The notes below the pieces were generated by a model. That model did not search any database. It had not been told where the DNA came from and saw nothing but the letters and a program-made list of their open reading frames with translations. DNA of 64,000 bases from CAVQND01 sp049518415 (lineage in GTDB: Bacteria > Verrucomicrobiota > Verrucomicrobiia > Limisphaerales > UBA8199): NCBI GenBank assembly GCA_049518415.1, contig JBEKRX010000005.1, positions 50,956-114,955 of the forward strand, written 5' to 3'. The translations under genes were made by a program, and so were the position numbers. This document shows positions 8,251-15,841 of the stretch, piece by piece (positions within the stretch are counted from its first letter, which is position 1; each line of letters starts with the position of its first letter).

Positions 8251-9411
8251 ATGCCAACGAGTCATCTGCTCTTGAGCCGTCCCCTGGCTCAGTTTCTGGC
8301 CGCGACCGTCGGGTTCGCCTGGTCTGCCCCGGCGCCGGCCGCAGCCAGCACGAGCGTCGCGATTGTCGGCGAGGCCTTCCACATCAACGGCGAACCGACC
8401 TACAAGGGGCGGGTCTGGCAAGGGCACGACCTTGAGGGCCTGTTGCTCAACGCGCGCCTGGTGCAGGGGGTTTTCGACGACCTCAACCCGAGCACGGTCT
8501 CCCGCTGGGCCTATCCAGATACGGGGCGGTGGGATGCGGAACGCAATACCCGGGAGTTCATTGCCGCGATGCCCCAATGGCGGCGGCACGGGCTCCTGGC
8601 CTTCACCATCAATTTGCAGGGCGGCTCGCCGGAGGGTTACTCCAAGGCCCAGCCCTGGCACAACTCGGCCTTCCAGGCCGATGGCTCACTGCGGGCGGAT
8701 TACCTGGCCAGGCTGCAACGAATTATCAGCCGCGCTGACGAACTCGGCATGGTCGTGATCGTTGGCTACTTCTACTTCGGCCAGGACCACCGCTTGCAGG
8801 ACGATGCGGCCGTGGCCCGGGGCGCCGACGACGCCACGCGCTGGCTGCTGGACCAGGATTGGCGCAATGTGCTGGTCGAGGTCGCCAACGAGACCGACGT
8901 CGGCTATCACCACGCCCTCCTCCAACCGGGCCGCGTCCACGAACTGATCCAGCGGGTCAAGGAAATCAAGCGCGACGGCCGGCGCTTGCTCGCCGGCACG
9001 TCCTACGGCGGCGGCCGGATTCCCGGGACGAATGTGGTGCGCGCTTCCGATTTCCTCCTCCTCCACGGCAACGGCGTCTCCGACCCCAAACGCATTGCCG
9101 ACCTGGTCCGCCAGACGCGCGCCGTGCCCGGTTACACCCCCATGCCCATCCTCTTCAATGAAGACGACCACCTCAACTTCGACCAGCCCGACAACAATTT
9201 CATCGCCGCCCTCAGCCAACACGCTTCCTGGGGCTACTTCGATTACCGCCGGCCAGGCGAGGGCTTCGCTGAGGGCTATCAAAGCCTGCCCGTGAACTGG
9301 GGCCTGAGCAGCGCCCGCAAAAGGGCCTTTTTCCGGCTCCTGGCCGAGATGACGGGCTCAGCGCGCCTTGGCCCCAGCCAGGGGCGGCTGCCTGGGCCGT
9401 CGCTCCCGTAG
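8251..9411 (+). CDS. Secreted clan GH-A glycoside hydrolase-like protein
   Basis: 386 residues from the ATG at 8251, which begins a signal peptide (MPTSHLLLSRPLAQFLAATV, cleavage near AAAS). Upstream in-frame codons run through the terminator and are not used. The barrel shows strands typical of GH5-like cellulases: LLAFTINLQGG, MVVIVGYFYFGQD, then VLVEVANETDVG with the Asn-Glu acid/base pair, and later MPILFNEDDHLNF where the Glu fits the nucleophile position. It likely cleaves a beta-linked polysaccharide outside the cell; the substrate is unknown. Confidence 0.75.
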   Translation: MPTSHLLLSRPLAQFLAATVGFAWSAPAPAAASTSVAIVGEAFHINGEPTYKGRVWQGHDLEGLLLNARLVQGVFDDLNPSTVSRWAYPDTGRWDAERNTREFIAAMPQWRRHGLLAFTINLQGGSPEGYSKAQPWHNSAFQADGSLRADYLARLQRIISRADELGMVVIVGYFYFGQDHRLQDDAAVARGADDATRWLLDQDWRNVLVEVANETDVGYHHALLQPGRVHELIQRVKEIKRDGRRLLAGTSYGGGRIPGTNVVRASDFLLLHGNGVSDPKRIADLVRQTRAVPGYTPMPILFNEDDHLNFDQPDNNFIAALSQHASWGYFDYRRPGEGFAEGYQSLPVNWGLSSARKRAFFRLLAEMTGSARLGPSQGRLPGPSLP

Positions 9412-9535
9412 GCGAGATAATTGCCGCCCCGGTTTGGCCGGCGATGAAAAACTAATGTTCTCATCCCGACAGCCGACTGGGAACCGGTACGCACAAAACA
9501 CTTGCCAGCCGATGAAGACCAACTAATCTGCCGAC

Positions 9536-10573
9536 ATGAAGGCAAAACAACTGGTGTGGACGCTACTGTTCCTCCTGTTTGGCCTCACAGCTTTCCAACT
9601 ACCCGCCCAGCAGAGCGAAGCTGACCGCAAGCGGTTCGAGGAAATCAAAGCCAAAGCAGAAAAGGGCGATGCGGCGGCCCAATGCGACCTCGGCTTTCGC
9701 TATTACAAAGGTGAGGGCGTGGCCAAAGACCCCGCCGAAGCCGTGAAGTGGTTCCGCCAGGCCGCTGAACAGGGGAATGCAGAGGCCCAAAAAGACCTCG
9801 GCGTTTGCTATTACAAAGGTGAGGGCGTGGCCAAAGACGCCGCCGAAGCGGTGAAGTGGTCACGCAAAGCCGCTGAACAGGGGAATGCGGAGGCCCAATG
9901 CAACCTCGGCGCTTGTTACGACAACGGCGAGGGTGTGGCCAAAGACGCGGTTCAGGCGGTGAAGTGGTTCCGCCAGGCCGCTGAACAGGGGAATGCGGAG
10001 GCCCAACGCAACCTGGGGGTTTGCTATCACGAGGGCGAGGGTGTGGCCAAAGACGCGGTTCAGGCGGTGAAGTGGTATCGCAAAGCCGCTGAACAGGAGA
10101 ATGCGGAGGCCCAATACAACCTCGGCGCTTGTTACGCCAACGGCGAGGGTGTGGCCAAAGACGCCGCCGAAGCCGTGAAGTGGTTCCGCAAGGGCGCTGA
10201 ACAGGGGAATGCAAAGGCGCAAAACAGCCTCGGCTTTTGCTATTACAGCGGCGAGGGTGTGACCAAAGACCCAATCGAAGCGGTGAAGTGCTATCGCAAG
10301 GCCGCCGAGCAGGGATATGCACCAGCCCAACTCAACCTCGGCCTTTGCTACGCCAATGGCGAGGGTGTCGCCAAAGACGATGTGCAAGCATACAAATGGG
10401 TTAGCCTGGCTTGGTATCAAGACTTTGAGCTGGCCAGGAACCTTCTAGAGAGACTCGCAGCCAGCATGACAAGAGAGCAAATTGTCGAAGGACAGCGGTC
10501 GGCTCGTGAGTTCAAGCCCCGCAAGACACTAGAACCGGGCGCCTCCCCTTTGGGTCAGCCGCGCAAGCCCTAA
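9536..10573 (+). CDS. Secreted Sel1-repeat (TPR-like) protein
   Basis: 345 residues. A signal peptide (LVWTLLFLLFGLTAFQLPA) is followed by about seven near-identical 36-residue Sel1-like repeats of the form A-QxxLGxCYxxGEGVAKDxxEA-VKWxRxAAEQG, covering residues about 45-300. The repeats are very alike at DNA level, so copy number may vary between strains. Sel1 repeats form alpha-solenoids used for protein binding; in secreted proteins they often serve as adaptors. The C-terminal 45 residues are basic with no repeat. No neighbour suggests a partner. Confidence 0.9.
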   Translation: MKAKQLVWTLLFLLFGLTAFQLPAQQSEADRKRFEEIKAKAEKGDAAAQCDLGFRYYKGEGVAKDPAEAVKWFRQAAEQGNAEAQKDLGVCYYKGEGVAKDAAEAVKWSRKAAEQGNAEAQCNLGACYDNGEGVAKDAVQAVKWFRQAAEQGNAEAQRNLGVCYHEGEGVAKDAVQAVKWYRKAAEQENAEAQYNLGACYANGEGVAKDAAEAVKWFRKGAEQGNAKAQNSLGFCYYSGEGVTKDPIEAVKCYRKAAEQGYAPAQLNLGLCYANGEGVAKDDVQAYKWVSLAWYQDFELARNLLERLAASMTREQIVEGQRSAREFKPRKTLEPGASPLGQPRKP

Positions 10574-10631
10574 ACGGCGACCGTCGCCAGGCAGCACAGC
10601 AGGGCGAGAAAGGCTGCCCAGGGGCTGGACT

Positions 10632-10931
10632 TCATAGCTCTTTCAGGCTGGACCGAATCGGCTCCATGTCTGCGTCATCTTGCGCCCGCGACTTGATGCG
10701 CTCCCGTTCCTCATCGCTCGTGGCATTGGCCAAGGCCAGCGTGAACCAGCCCTTGGCCTCGTCGGACTGCCCCAACTGAGCGCAGTCGCAGGCGAGGTAA
10801 TAGGGGAAGGTCGGGTTGGCCTCAAACTTGTCCACGACCGACACCAGCACGTCCGTGGCCTCGGCGGTCCAGTTCAGCCTGCGCAGGCTCAAGGCGCGGC
10901 GGAACTGGCCGCACCGCCGCTCCGGCGTCAT
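10632..10931 (-). CDS. TPR-like protein lacking its N-terminal half (likely gene remnant)
   Basis: 99 residues from ATG 10931. The core NPTFPYYLACDCAQLGQSDE, then AKGWFTLALANA, and the end DDADMEPIRSSL look like the last two helical repeats of a TPR family whose usual proteins are larger. The frame stays open and coding-like upstream of the ATG (LDIAVALTTM) to about 10990, then meets a TAG, so the N-terminal part appears to be lost. There is no convincing ribosome binding site. It may be a decaying gene. Confidence 0.5.
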   Translation of the reverse strand: MTPERRCGQFRRALSLRRLNWTAEATDVLVSVVDKFEANPTFPYYLACDCAQLGQSDEAKGWFTLALANATSDEERERIKSRAQDDADMEPIRSSLKEL

Positions 10932-11042
10932 CGTGGTTAGCGCTACGGCGATGTCCAGGCCCGGCTGGCTGTGCCGTCTGTCCCACAGGAGAGCTAATGG
11001 CCGCCCCAGCCTGGCCGGCGCTTCAACGCCTTTGGCAAGACC

Positions 11043-11273
11043 TCAAAGGACGAATTCCACGTCAACTTTCCCAGCCAGGCGCCGCTCCTGCTCCCCGGGC
11101 CGGGTGCTCCGCCACGGCATCGTCTCCTCAAGCCGGCGCAACATCACCTGCGGCTCCAGCCGCGGCGGCAACGACAGGAATTCCCGGTCTACGGGCAACT
11201 CCAGCTCCTCAAGCGCGCTTGTTTCTTTAAGCGGAGCGTCATTCTCCCCTGGTGAAACCGGATATTTGCTCAT
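11043..11273 (-). CDS. Small protein encoded after, and overlapping, a nucleotidyltransferase gene
   Basis: 76 residues, acidic at the start and basic in the middle (LPPRLEPQVMLRRLEETMPW, then RSTRPGEQERRLAGKVDVEF). Its ATG lies inside the last 35 bp of the upstream gene (11239-11775), so the two are probably translated together. The composition looks like a real protein rather than noise. I recognise no family; the pairing suggests a partner or regulator of the nucleotidyltransferase. Confidence 0.6.
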   Translation of the reverse strand: MSKYPVSPGENDAPLKETSALEELELPVDREFLSLPPRLEPQVMLRRLEETMPWRSTRPGEQERRLAGKVDVEFVL

Positions 11274-11775
11274 ATATTCTTATCGTGCCATATCTGAGGA
11301 AGATGTGCCGCATCTTTTCGGAGCGCAAATCAAGGGCATTGACACGAACCAGACCCTCGACATCGAGCAGATCCTTGCCGTAGCGTTTGAGGTGGCCGTG
11401 CTTCAATGCGTGCAGCTTGAGGGCCAGCAGGTGTTCCAGCGAGGGGATCTTCAGCCGGGCGCCGTACATCTCGACCTCGAGACCGGCTGCGAGAATAGCA
11501 TCGAACGTCGCATCCCCCACCAACATCAGGTCCACAGGCCAAGCGCCTTGTTTTGGAGGGGACAACTGGACAAAGTTCGTCCTCCCCTGATGCACCGCGT
11601 AGTCAAGCCGGGACAGCAACTCCACCCAAGGCCCGCGCTCCTCCCGCCGAATGAGCAGGTCCAAATCGGCCGTATCCCTCGAATAACCATGGAAAACAAC
11701 CGCCAAACCCCCAATGACCAGAAAGTCCAGCTTCCCTTTCTGCGCCTCGGCGGCGATGTCTTGAAATAGACCCAT
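11239..11775 (-). CDS. Nucleotidyltransferase-fold protein (AbiEii/MNT-like)
   Basis: 178 residues. The N-terminus FLVIGGLAVVFHGYSRDTAD followed by LDLLI carries the GG and D-x-D motifs of the DNA polymerase beta-like nucleotidyltransferase fold, as in AbiEii and related toxin or resistance enzymes. The C-terminal half (LEHLLALKLHALKHG, KDLLDVEGLV) is the helical part usual in these standalone transferases. The ATG is followed by a typical MGLFQDI start. It heads a two-gene minus-strand unit with the overlapping small gene 11043-11273. A toxin-antitoxin-like role is possible but not proven. Confidence 0.75.
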   Translation of the reverse strand: MGLFQDIAAEAQKGKLDFLVIGGLAVVFHGYSRDTADLDLLIRREERGPWVELLSRLDYAVHQGRTNFVQLSPPKQGAWPVDLMLVGDATFDAILAAGLEVEMYGARLKIPSLEHLLALKLHALKHGHLKRYGKDLLDVEGLVRVNALDLRSEKMRHIFLRYGTIRIYEQISGFTRGE

Positions 11776-11831
11776 GCCTACCTCACCTCTGCCGCCTTAG
11801 CGCCTGTGCAAAAACAAATTCCGATTTTCTC

Positions 11832-11958
11832 CAACCCGGAGGGTTGGTAGAAGGTAGCCGGTGGTCGTTCAGGGTAGAGGGGGAACGACCACCGGGCTCC
11901 CGATTCCGAATCGGGACTGGCGGTCGCACCCCGGAGGGGTGCCAGAGAATGATGTTGG
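11832..11958. repeat. REP-like palindromic element
   Basis: The order of blocks is AACCCGGAGGGTTGG, TAGCCGGTGGTCG, its inverse CGACCACCGG, a GATTCCGAATC palindrome, then GCACCCCGGAGGGGTGCCAG. A second element with the same order of hairpins is at 43553-43672, where it touches a transposase fragment of the RAYT type. This is the main content of the gap 11776-11998. Confidence 0.75.
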
Positions 11959-11998
11959 AATTACGCCTCGCCTTCGGAACTTGTTTTTGCATGGACCC

Positions 11999-13606
11999 TT
12001 AGCGGCCCTGGCTATGCGCCTGGGCGGCGGCGATGAAGCCACGGAAGAGCGGGTGCGGCTGGTGCGGCTTGCTGTGGAATTCAGGGTGGAACTGGCAGGC
12101 GATGAAAAACGGGTGCTCTGACAGTTCGATGACCTCCACCAGCTTGCCGTCGGGTGTGAACCCGCTAAACACAAAGCCCGCTTTTTCGAACCGTTCGCGG
12201 TAAGCGTTATTGAACTCGTAGCGATGGCGGTGGCGTTCGTGGACGACGAAGGCGCCGTAAAGCCGCGCCGCTTTGGTGCCGACCACCAATTGGCAGGGCT
12301 GCGCCCCCAGCCGCATGGTGCCGCCCTTCCGGGTGACCTTGGTTTGCTCGTTGAGCATCGCGATCACGGGATGGGGTGTGTTCGGGTCGAACTCGGTCGA
12401 GTGCGCTTTGGCCAGTTTCAGCACGTTGCGGGCGAATTCAATGGTCGCGATTTGCATGCCCAGGCACAGGCCGAGGTAGGGCAGGTGGTTTTCACGCGCG
12501 TAGCCGGCCGCCCGGATCTTGCCCTCGATGCCCCGCGCGCCGAACCCGCCGGGCACGAGGATGCCGCCCAGCCCCTTGAGGTATTTGGCCGGGCCCTCCC
12601 GCTCGAGGTCCTCGGCATCGAGCTTCTGGATTTCCACCCCGCAATCATTGGCCACCCCGCCGTGGCTGATGGCTTCATAGACCGACTTGTAGGCGTCCTG
12701 CAATTCGATGTACTTGCCGACCACGCCGATGCGGACGCGGTGCTGGGGCGCGATCAGCTTGCGGAGAACCTCCTGCCAGTGCGCCATGTTGGCCCGGGGC
12801 GTGTCCAGGTGCAACTGGCGGCAGACCAACTCGTCCACCCCCTCGCGCTGGAGCATCAACGGCACTTCGTAGATGCTGTGGTCCACGTCCTTCTCCTCCA
12901 CCACCGCCTCGAAGGGCACGTTGCAGAACAGGGAGACCTTCTGCCGCAGCTCTTTGTCCAGCGGCCGCTCGCAACGACACACCAGGATGTGCGGGGCGAT
13001 GCCGATTTCCCGCAGTTTGGCCACCGATTGCTGGGTCGGTTTGGTCTTGAGTTCGCCGGCGGCCTTGATGAAGGGCACGTAGGTGACATGGACAAACATG
13101 GCATTGTGCGGACCCACCTCCAGGGCGAACTCGCGGATGGCCTCCAGGAAGGGCAGACCCTCGATATCGCCCGTCGTGCCCCCGATTTCGGTGATGATCA
13201 CGTCGGCCTTCGTCTGCTCGGCCAGTTGGTGAATGCGGTTCTGAATCTCGTTGGTGACATGCGGGATGACCTGCACGGTCTTGCCCAGGTACTTGCCCTC
13301 CCGCTCGTTGTTGAGCACGGTCTGATAGACCTGGCCGCTCGTCAGGTTATTGAGCCGCGTCAATTGACAGTTGGTGAACCGCTCGTAATGGCCCAGGTCC
13401 AGGTCGGTCTCCGCCCCATCGTCCAGCACGTACACCTCCCCGTGCTGATAGGGGTTCATCGTGCCCGGGTCCACGTTCAAATACGGATCGAATTTCTGCA
13501 GCGCCACCTTCAGCCCGCGGTTCTCCAGCAGCGTCCCCAGCGACGCCGCCGTCAGCCCCTTGCCCAGGGAACTGACCACCCCGCCCGTCACAAAGATGTA
13601 TTTCAT
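11999..13606 (-). CDS. pyrG: CTP synthase
   Basis: 535 residues, the usual family length. It makes CTP from UTP, ATP and glutamine in the cytoplasm. The start at 13606 gives the canonical MKYIFVTGGVVSSLGKGL; eight extra upstream codons are ignored. The synthase half holds the P-loop-like GGVVSSLGKG (8-17) and EIGGTTGDIEGLPF. The glutaminase half has the nucleophile in LGLCLGMQ (Cys381) and the His507/Glu509 pair in FHPEFHSKP. It lies 85 bp after kdsB on the same strand; the KdsB reaction consumes CTP, so co-expression is sensible. Confidence 0.97.
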   Translation of the reverse strand: MKYIFVTGGVVSSLGKGLTAASLGTLLENRGLKVALQKFDPYLNVDPGTMNPYQHGEVYVLDDGAETDLDLGHYERFTNCQLTRLNNLTSGQVYQTVLNNEREGKYLGKTVQVIPHVTNEIQNRIHQLAEQTKADVIITEIGGTTGDIEGLPFLEAIREFALEVGPHNAMFVHVTYVPFIKAAGELKTKPTQQSVAKLREIGIAPHILVCRCERPLDKELRQKVSLFCNVPFEAVVEEKDVDHSIYEVPLMLQREGVDELVCRQLHLDTPRANMAHWQEVLRKLIAPQHRVRIGVVGKYIELQDAYKSVYEAISHGGVANDCGVEIQKLDAEDLEREGPAKYLKGLGGILVPGGFGARGIEGKIRAAGYARENHLPYLGLCLGMQIATIEFARNVLKLAKAHSTEFDPNTPHPVIAMLNEQTKVTRKGGTMRLGAQPCQLVVGTKAARLYGAFVVHERHRHRYEFNNAYRERFEKAGFVFSGFTPDGKLVEVIELSEHPFFIACQFHPEFHSKPHQPHPLFRGFIAAAQAHSQGR

Positions 13607-13691
13607 TCTAATGTGAGTTAAACAAGTCAAATAAGCTAATAAGTTAAGTAAGGAGCCGCCCAGCCCCCTCCGTTTAACTCATTTAGCCCCT

Positions 13692-14438
13692 TTAACCCTT
13701 TTTACTCTCTAACAGCCTTTCGACGCGTGCCACGTCGCCCGGCACGTCCACGCCCACGCTCTCGTAATCCACCTGCACCACGGCGATGGCGATCCCGTTT
13801 TCCAGCGCCCGCAACTGTTCAAGTTTCTCCGCCGCCTCCAGCGGCGAGACCGGCCACTGCACCAGGCGCAACAGCGTCGCCCGCCGGTAACCGTAAATGC
13901 CCAGGTGCTTCAAAAATGGAAACGCCGCCAACTGTTCGCCCACCGAACGACTGGCGGCTTCGCGTAAATACGGAATCGTGCGCCGGGAGAAATATAGCGC
14001 CCGGCCGGCGGCGTTGACAACCACTTTTACGATGTTCGGGTTGTCGTACTCGGCCGTGTCTTTGAGGGGCGTGGCGGCGGTGGACATCTCCTCCTGCGCC
14101 AGGGCGCGGGCCACCGCGTCGATGACGCCGGGGTCAATCAGCGGTTCGTCTCCCTGGATGTTCACGACCGCCTCGGCGGAGCAGCGCGCCGCCACCTCGG
14201 CCACGCGCTCCGAGCCGCTCCCATGCTCGGGCACGGTCATCTCCGCCCGGCAAAACTCCTGCGCCACCTCCCAAATGCGCCTGTCGTCCGTGGCCACAAT
14301 GACCTCGCCCAGGGCCTTGGCCTGCTGGCACCGCTCGATCACGTGCCGAATCAGCGGCTTGCCGGCGATGCGCGCCAGGGGCTTGCCCGGAAACCGGGTC
14401 GAGCCGTAGCGGGCGGGGATAATACCAACGATCTTCAT
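13692..14438 (-). CDS. kdsB: 3-deoxy-manno-octulosonate cytidylyltransferase
   Basis: 248 residues. It activates KDO with CTP to CMP-KDO for lipopolysaccharide, in the cytoplasm. The signature IIPARYGSTRFPGKPL starts at residue 5, followed by VIVATDD, VNIQGDEPLI and a C-terminal LEQLRALENG and VGVDVPGDVARVE, all typical. The ATG at 14438 is preferred to a GTG two codons upstream. Its presence indicates a Gram-negative envelope with KDO. It precedes pyrG in the same direction. Confidence 0.96.
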   Translation of the reverse strand: MKIVGIIPARYGSTRFPGKPLARIAGKPLIRHVIERCQQAKALGEVIVATDDRRIWEVAQEFCRAEMTVPEHGSGSERVAEVAARCSAEAVVNIQGDEPLIDPGVIDAVARALAQEEMSTAATPLKDTAEYDNPNIVKVVVNAAGRALYFSRRTIPYLREAASRSVGEQLAAFPFLKHLGIYGYRRATLLRLVQWPVSPLEAAEKLEQLRALENGIAIAVVQVDYESVGVDVPGDVARVERLLESKKG

Positions 14439-14490
14439 GCGCACGTTATAGCCATGAATGCCACGGATTGCACAGAGGAAACCGGCCTCC

Positions 14491-15573
14491 TCATCCGTTG
14501 CGCAACAACTCCAGCATCTGGCGGTCGAGTTTATGGCCGCGGAACTCCTCGTAGGCCACGTCGGCGCGCCCGCTGTCGAGCACGCCGAAGCTGCCCCTCA
14601 GATTCCACAGCGCCCAGCCCCAGCCGGCCTCCTGCCACAAGGCCAGGCAGTCGCGCATCCAGGCCAGCACCACCTGGTGCGGTGTCCGGTTGAAGGCGCC
14701 CCATTCGCCCACATGCACGCCCACGCCCTTTTGTTCGAGTTGTTTCCAGGGCTCGATTCGGCTCTTGCGCAGGGTCTCCTTGTTGACCTCGTCTTTTTCG
14801 CCGGGGCGGAGCGGCCAGGTGGGCTCGGGCCATTGGTCGGAGCCGCGCATCCAACTGGCTTTGTAATGGGAGATGCGAATGGGCTCGTAGCCGCGCGTGC
14901 TTTGGGCGATGCCCAGGTCAACCAGTCCCTGCACCGGGGCGCCGCCCCACTTGAGGCCGTCGGCAATAATCAGCCGCCGGGGGTCTTCGGCCCGGATCGC
15001 CTCGACCAGGCGCTTGACGACCCGGACATAGGTCGCTTCCGGGATATCCGGGGGCTCGTTGAGCAGGTCAAAGCTCAGGCGCTCGTTGGGGATGCCTTGG
15101 TAGCGTTTGGCCAAGTGCGCCCAGTGAAAGGCGCAGGCCTCCAGCGCCTTTGCCTCCGTCCACAACTCGAGCGGTTCTTTGGGCGGGTTGACGCAGTAGC
15201 CGGGCGCGCGGTGCAGGTTCAGATTCACGTGCACCCCGTAGCGGCGGCCCAACTCCACCGCCCCATCCACGTGCTTCAACTCCTCCTCCCGCAGCTTCAA
15301 CCACTCGCTCGCCTCGGCCCAGCAGCGATACGACATCGGCAGCCGCACGAAATCAAAGCCCCATTCCCCAAGCAGGGCGAAATCGCTCTCCTGGAACGGC
15401 GGGTTGCCGCCCGGCCGCTGGCTGAATTTTTCGAGCAAATTGAATCCGCGCCAGCGCGGCAGGCGCGCCGCCGTGGCGGCTTTCATTTCGGCGGCCTCCA
15501 GCGGCACCGCGCCCAGGGCCGCCACCGCCACCGCAACTGCCCCGGTCGTTTCCAGAAATTCTCGGCGATTCAT
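14491..15573 (-). CDS. GH5 family cellulase-like glycoside hydrolase, Tat-type signal
   Basis: About 360 residues from the ATG at 15573 (another ATG at 15582 is possible). The N-terminus MNRREFLETTGAVAVAVAAL is a Tat-like signal. The barrel fits GH5: RGFNLLEKFSQ, FDFVRLPMSYRCW, VHVNLNLHRAPGY, acid/base Glu in SFDLLNEPPD, and nucleophile Glu in VHVGEWGAFNR. The last strand WGWALWNLRGSFGVLDSGR is also typical. It is a probable exported beta-glucanase or mannanase; the specificity is not readable. The coding strand matches kdsB and pyrG but the 52-bp gap and different role do not prove an operon. Confidence 0.88.
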   Translation of the reverse strand: MNRREFLETTGAVAVAVAALGAVPLEAAEMKAATAARLPRWRGFNLLEKFSQRPGGNPPFQESDFALLGEWGFDFVRLPMSYRCWAEASEWLKLREEELKHVDGAVELGRRYGVHVNLNLHRAPGYCVNPPKEPLELWTEAKALEACAFHWAHLAKRYQGIPNERLSFDLLNEPPDIPEATYVRVVKRLVEAIRAEDPRRLIIADGLKWGGAPVQGLVDLGIAQSTRGYEPIRISHYKASWMRGSDQWPEPTWPLRPGEKDEVNKETLRKSRIEPWKQLEQKGVGVHVGEWGAFNRTPHQVVLAWMRDCLALWQEAGWGWALWNLRGSFGVLDSGRADVAYEEFRGHKLDRQMLELLRNG

Positions 15574-15644
15574 AGGATTCATAGCGTGGACCATGGAATA
15601 CGCCATTTGGGGGCCAAAGTAAAAGCATATTGGGTTTTGGAGCG

Positions 15645-15835
15645 CGGCTGGGCCAATTTTTTGGAAAAAATAGCCAATGTGGGCAGTGCAGCCAATGTGG
15701 GTAATCCAGCCAATGGGGCCCAGCCAATGTGGCCAATCCAGCCAATGGAGCCAACGCAGTGTTCCGCCGGGCTGCGGTCCTGCCGCGGCGGGACGCCGCG
15801 GTGCTTCTCTGGCCTGGTTTATTTGCTACTAATTC
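15645..15835. repeat. GCCAATG nonamer array plus conserved GC-rich tail
   Basis: After a TTTTTTGGAAAAAA stretch come many imperfect 9-mers (GCCAATGTG, GCCAATCCA and variants) to about 15753, then a tail containing CCGCGGCGGGACGCCG and GTGCTTCTCTGGCCTG. The same arrangement recurs in the same orientation at 55503-55630; shorter inverse copies are at 49166-49207 and 62541-62581. It fills the gap between the GH5 and VWA genes. Confidence 0.8.
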
Positions 15836-15841
15836 TCCCGT

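Noticed and set aside
12224..13621. 465-codon plus-strand frame
   Set aside because: Lies antisense to pyrG, which has all catalytic motifs; shadow.
13600..15606. Single operon from GH5 through kdsB to pyrG
   Set aside because: kdsB-pyrG pairing is sensible, but the GH5 enzyme is unrelated in role and no coupling is seen; left as separate calls.
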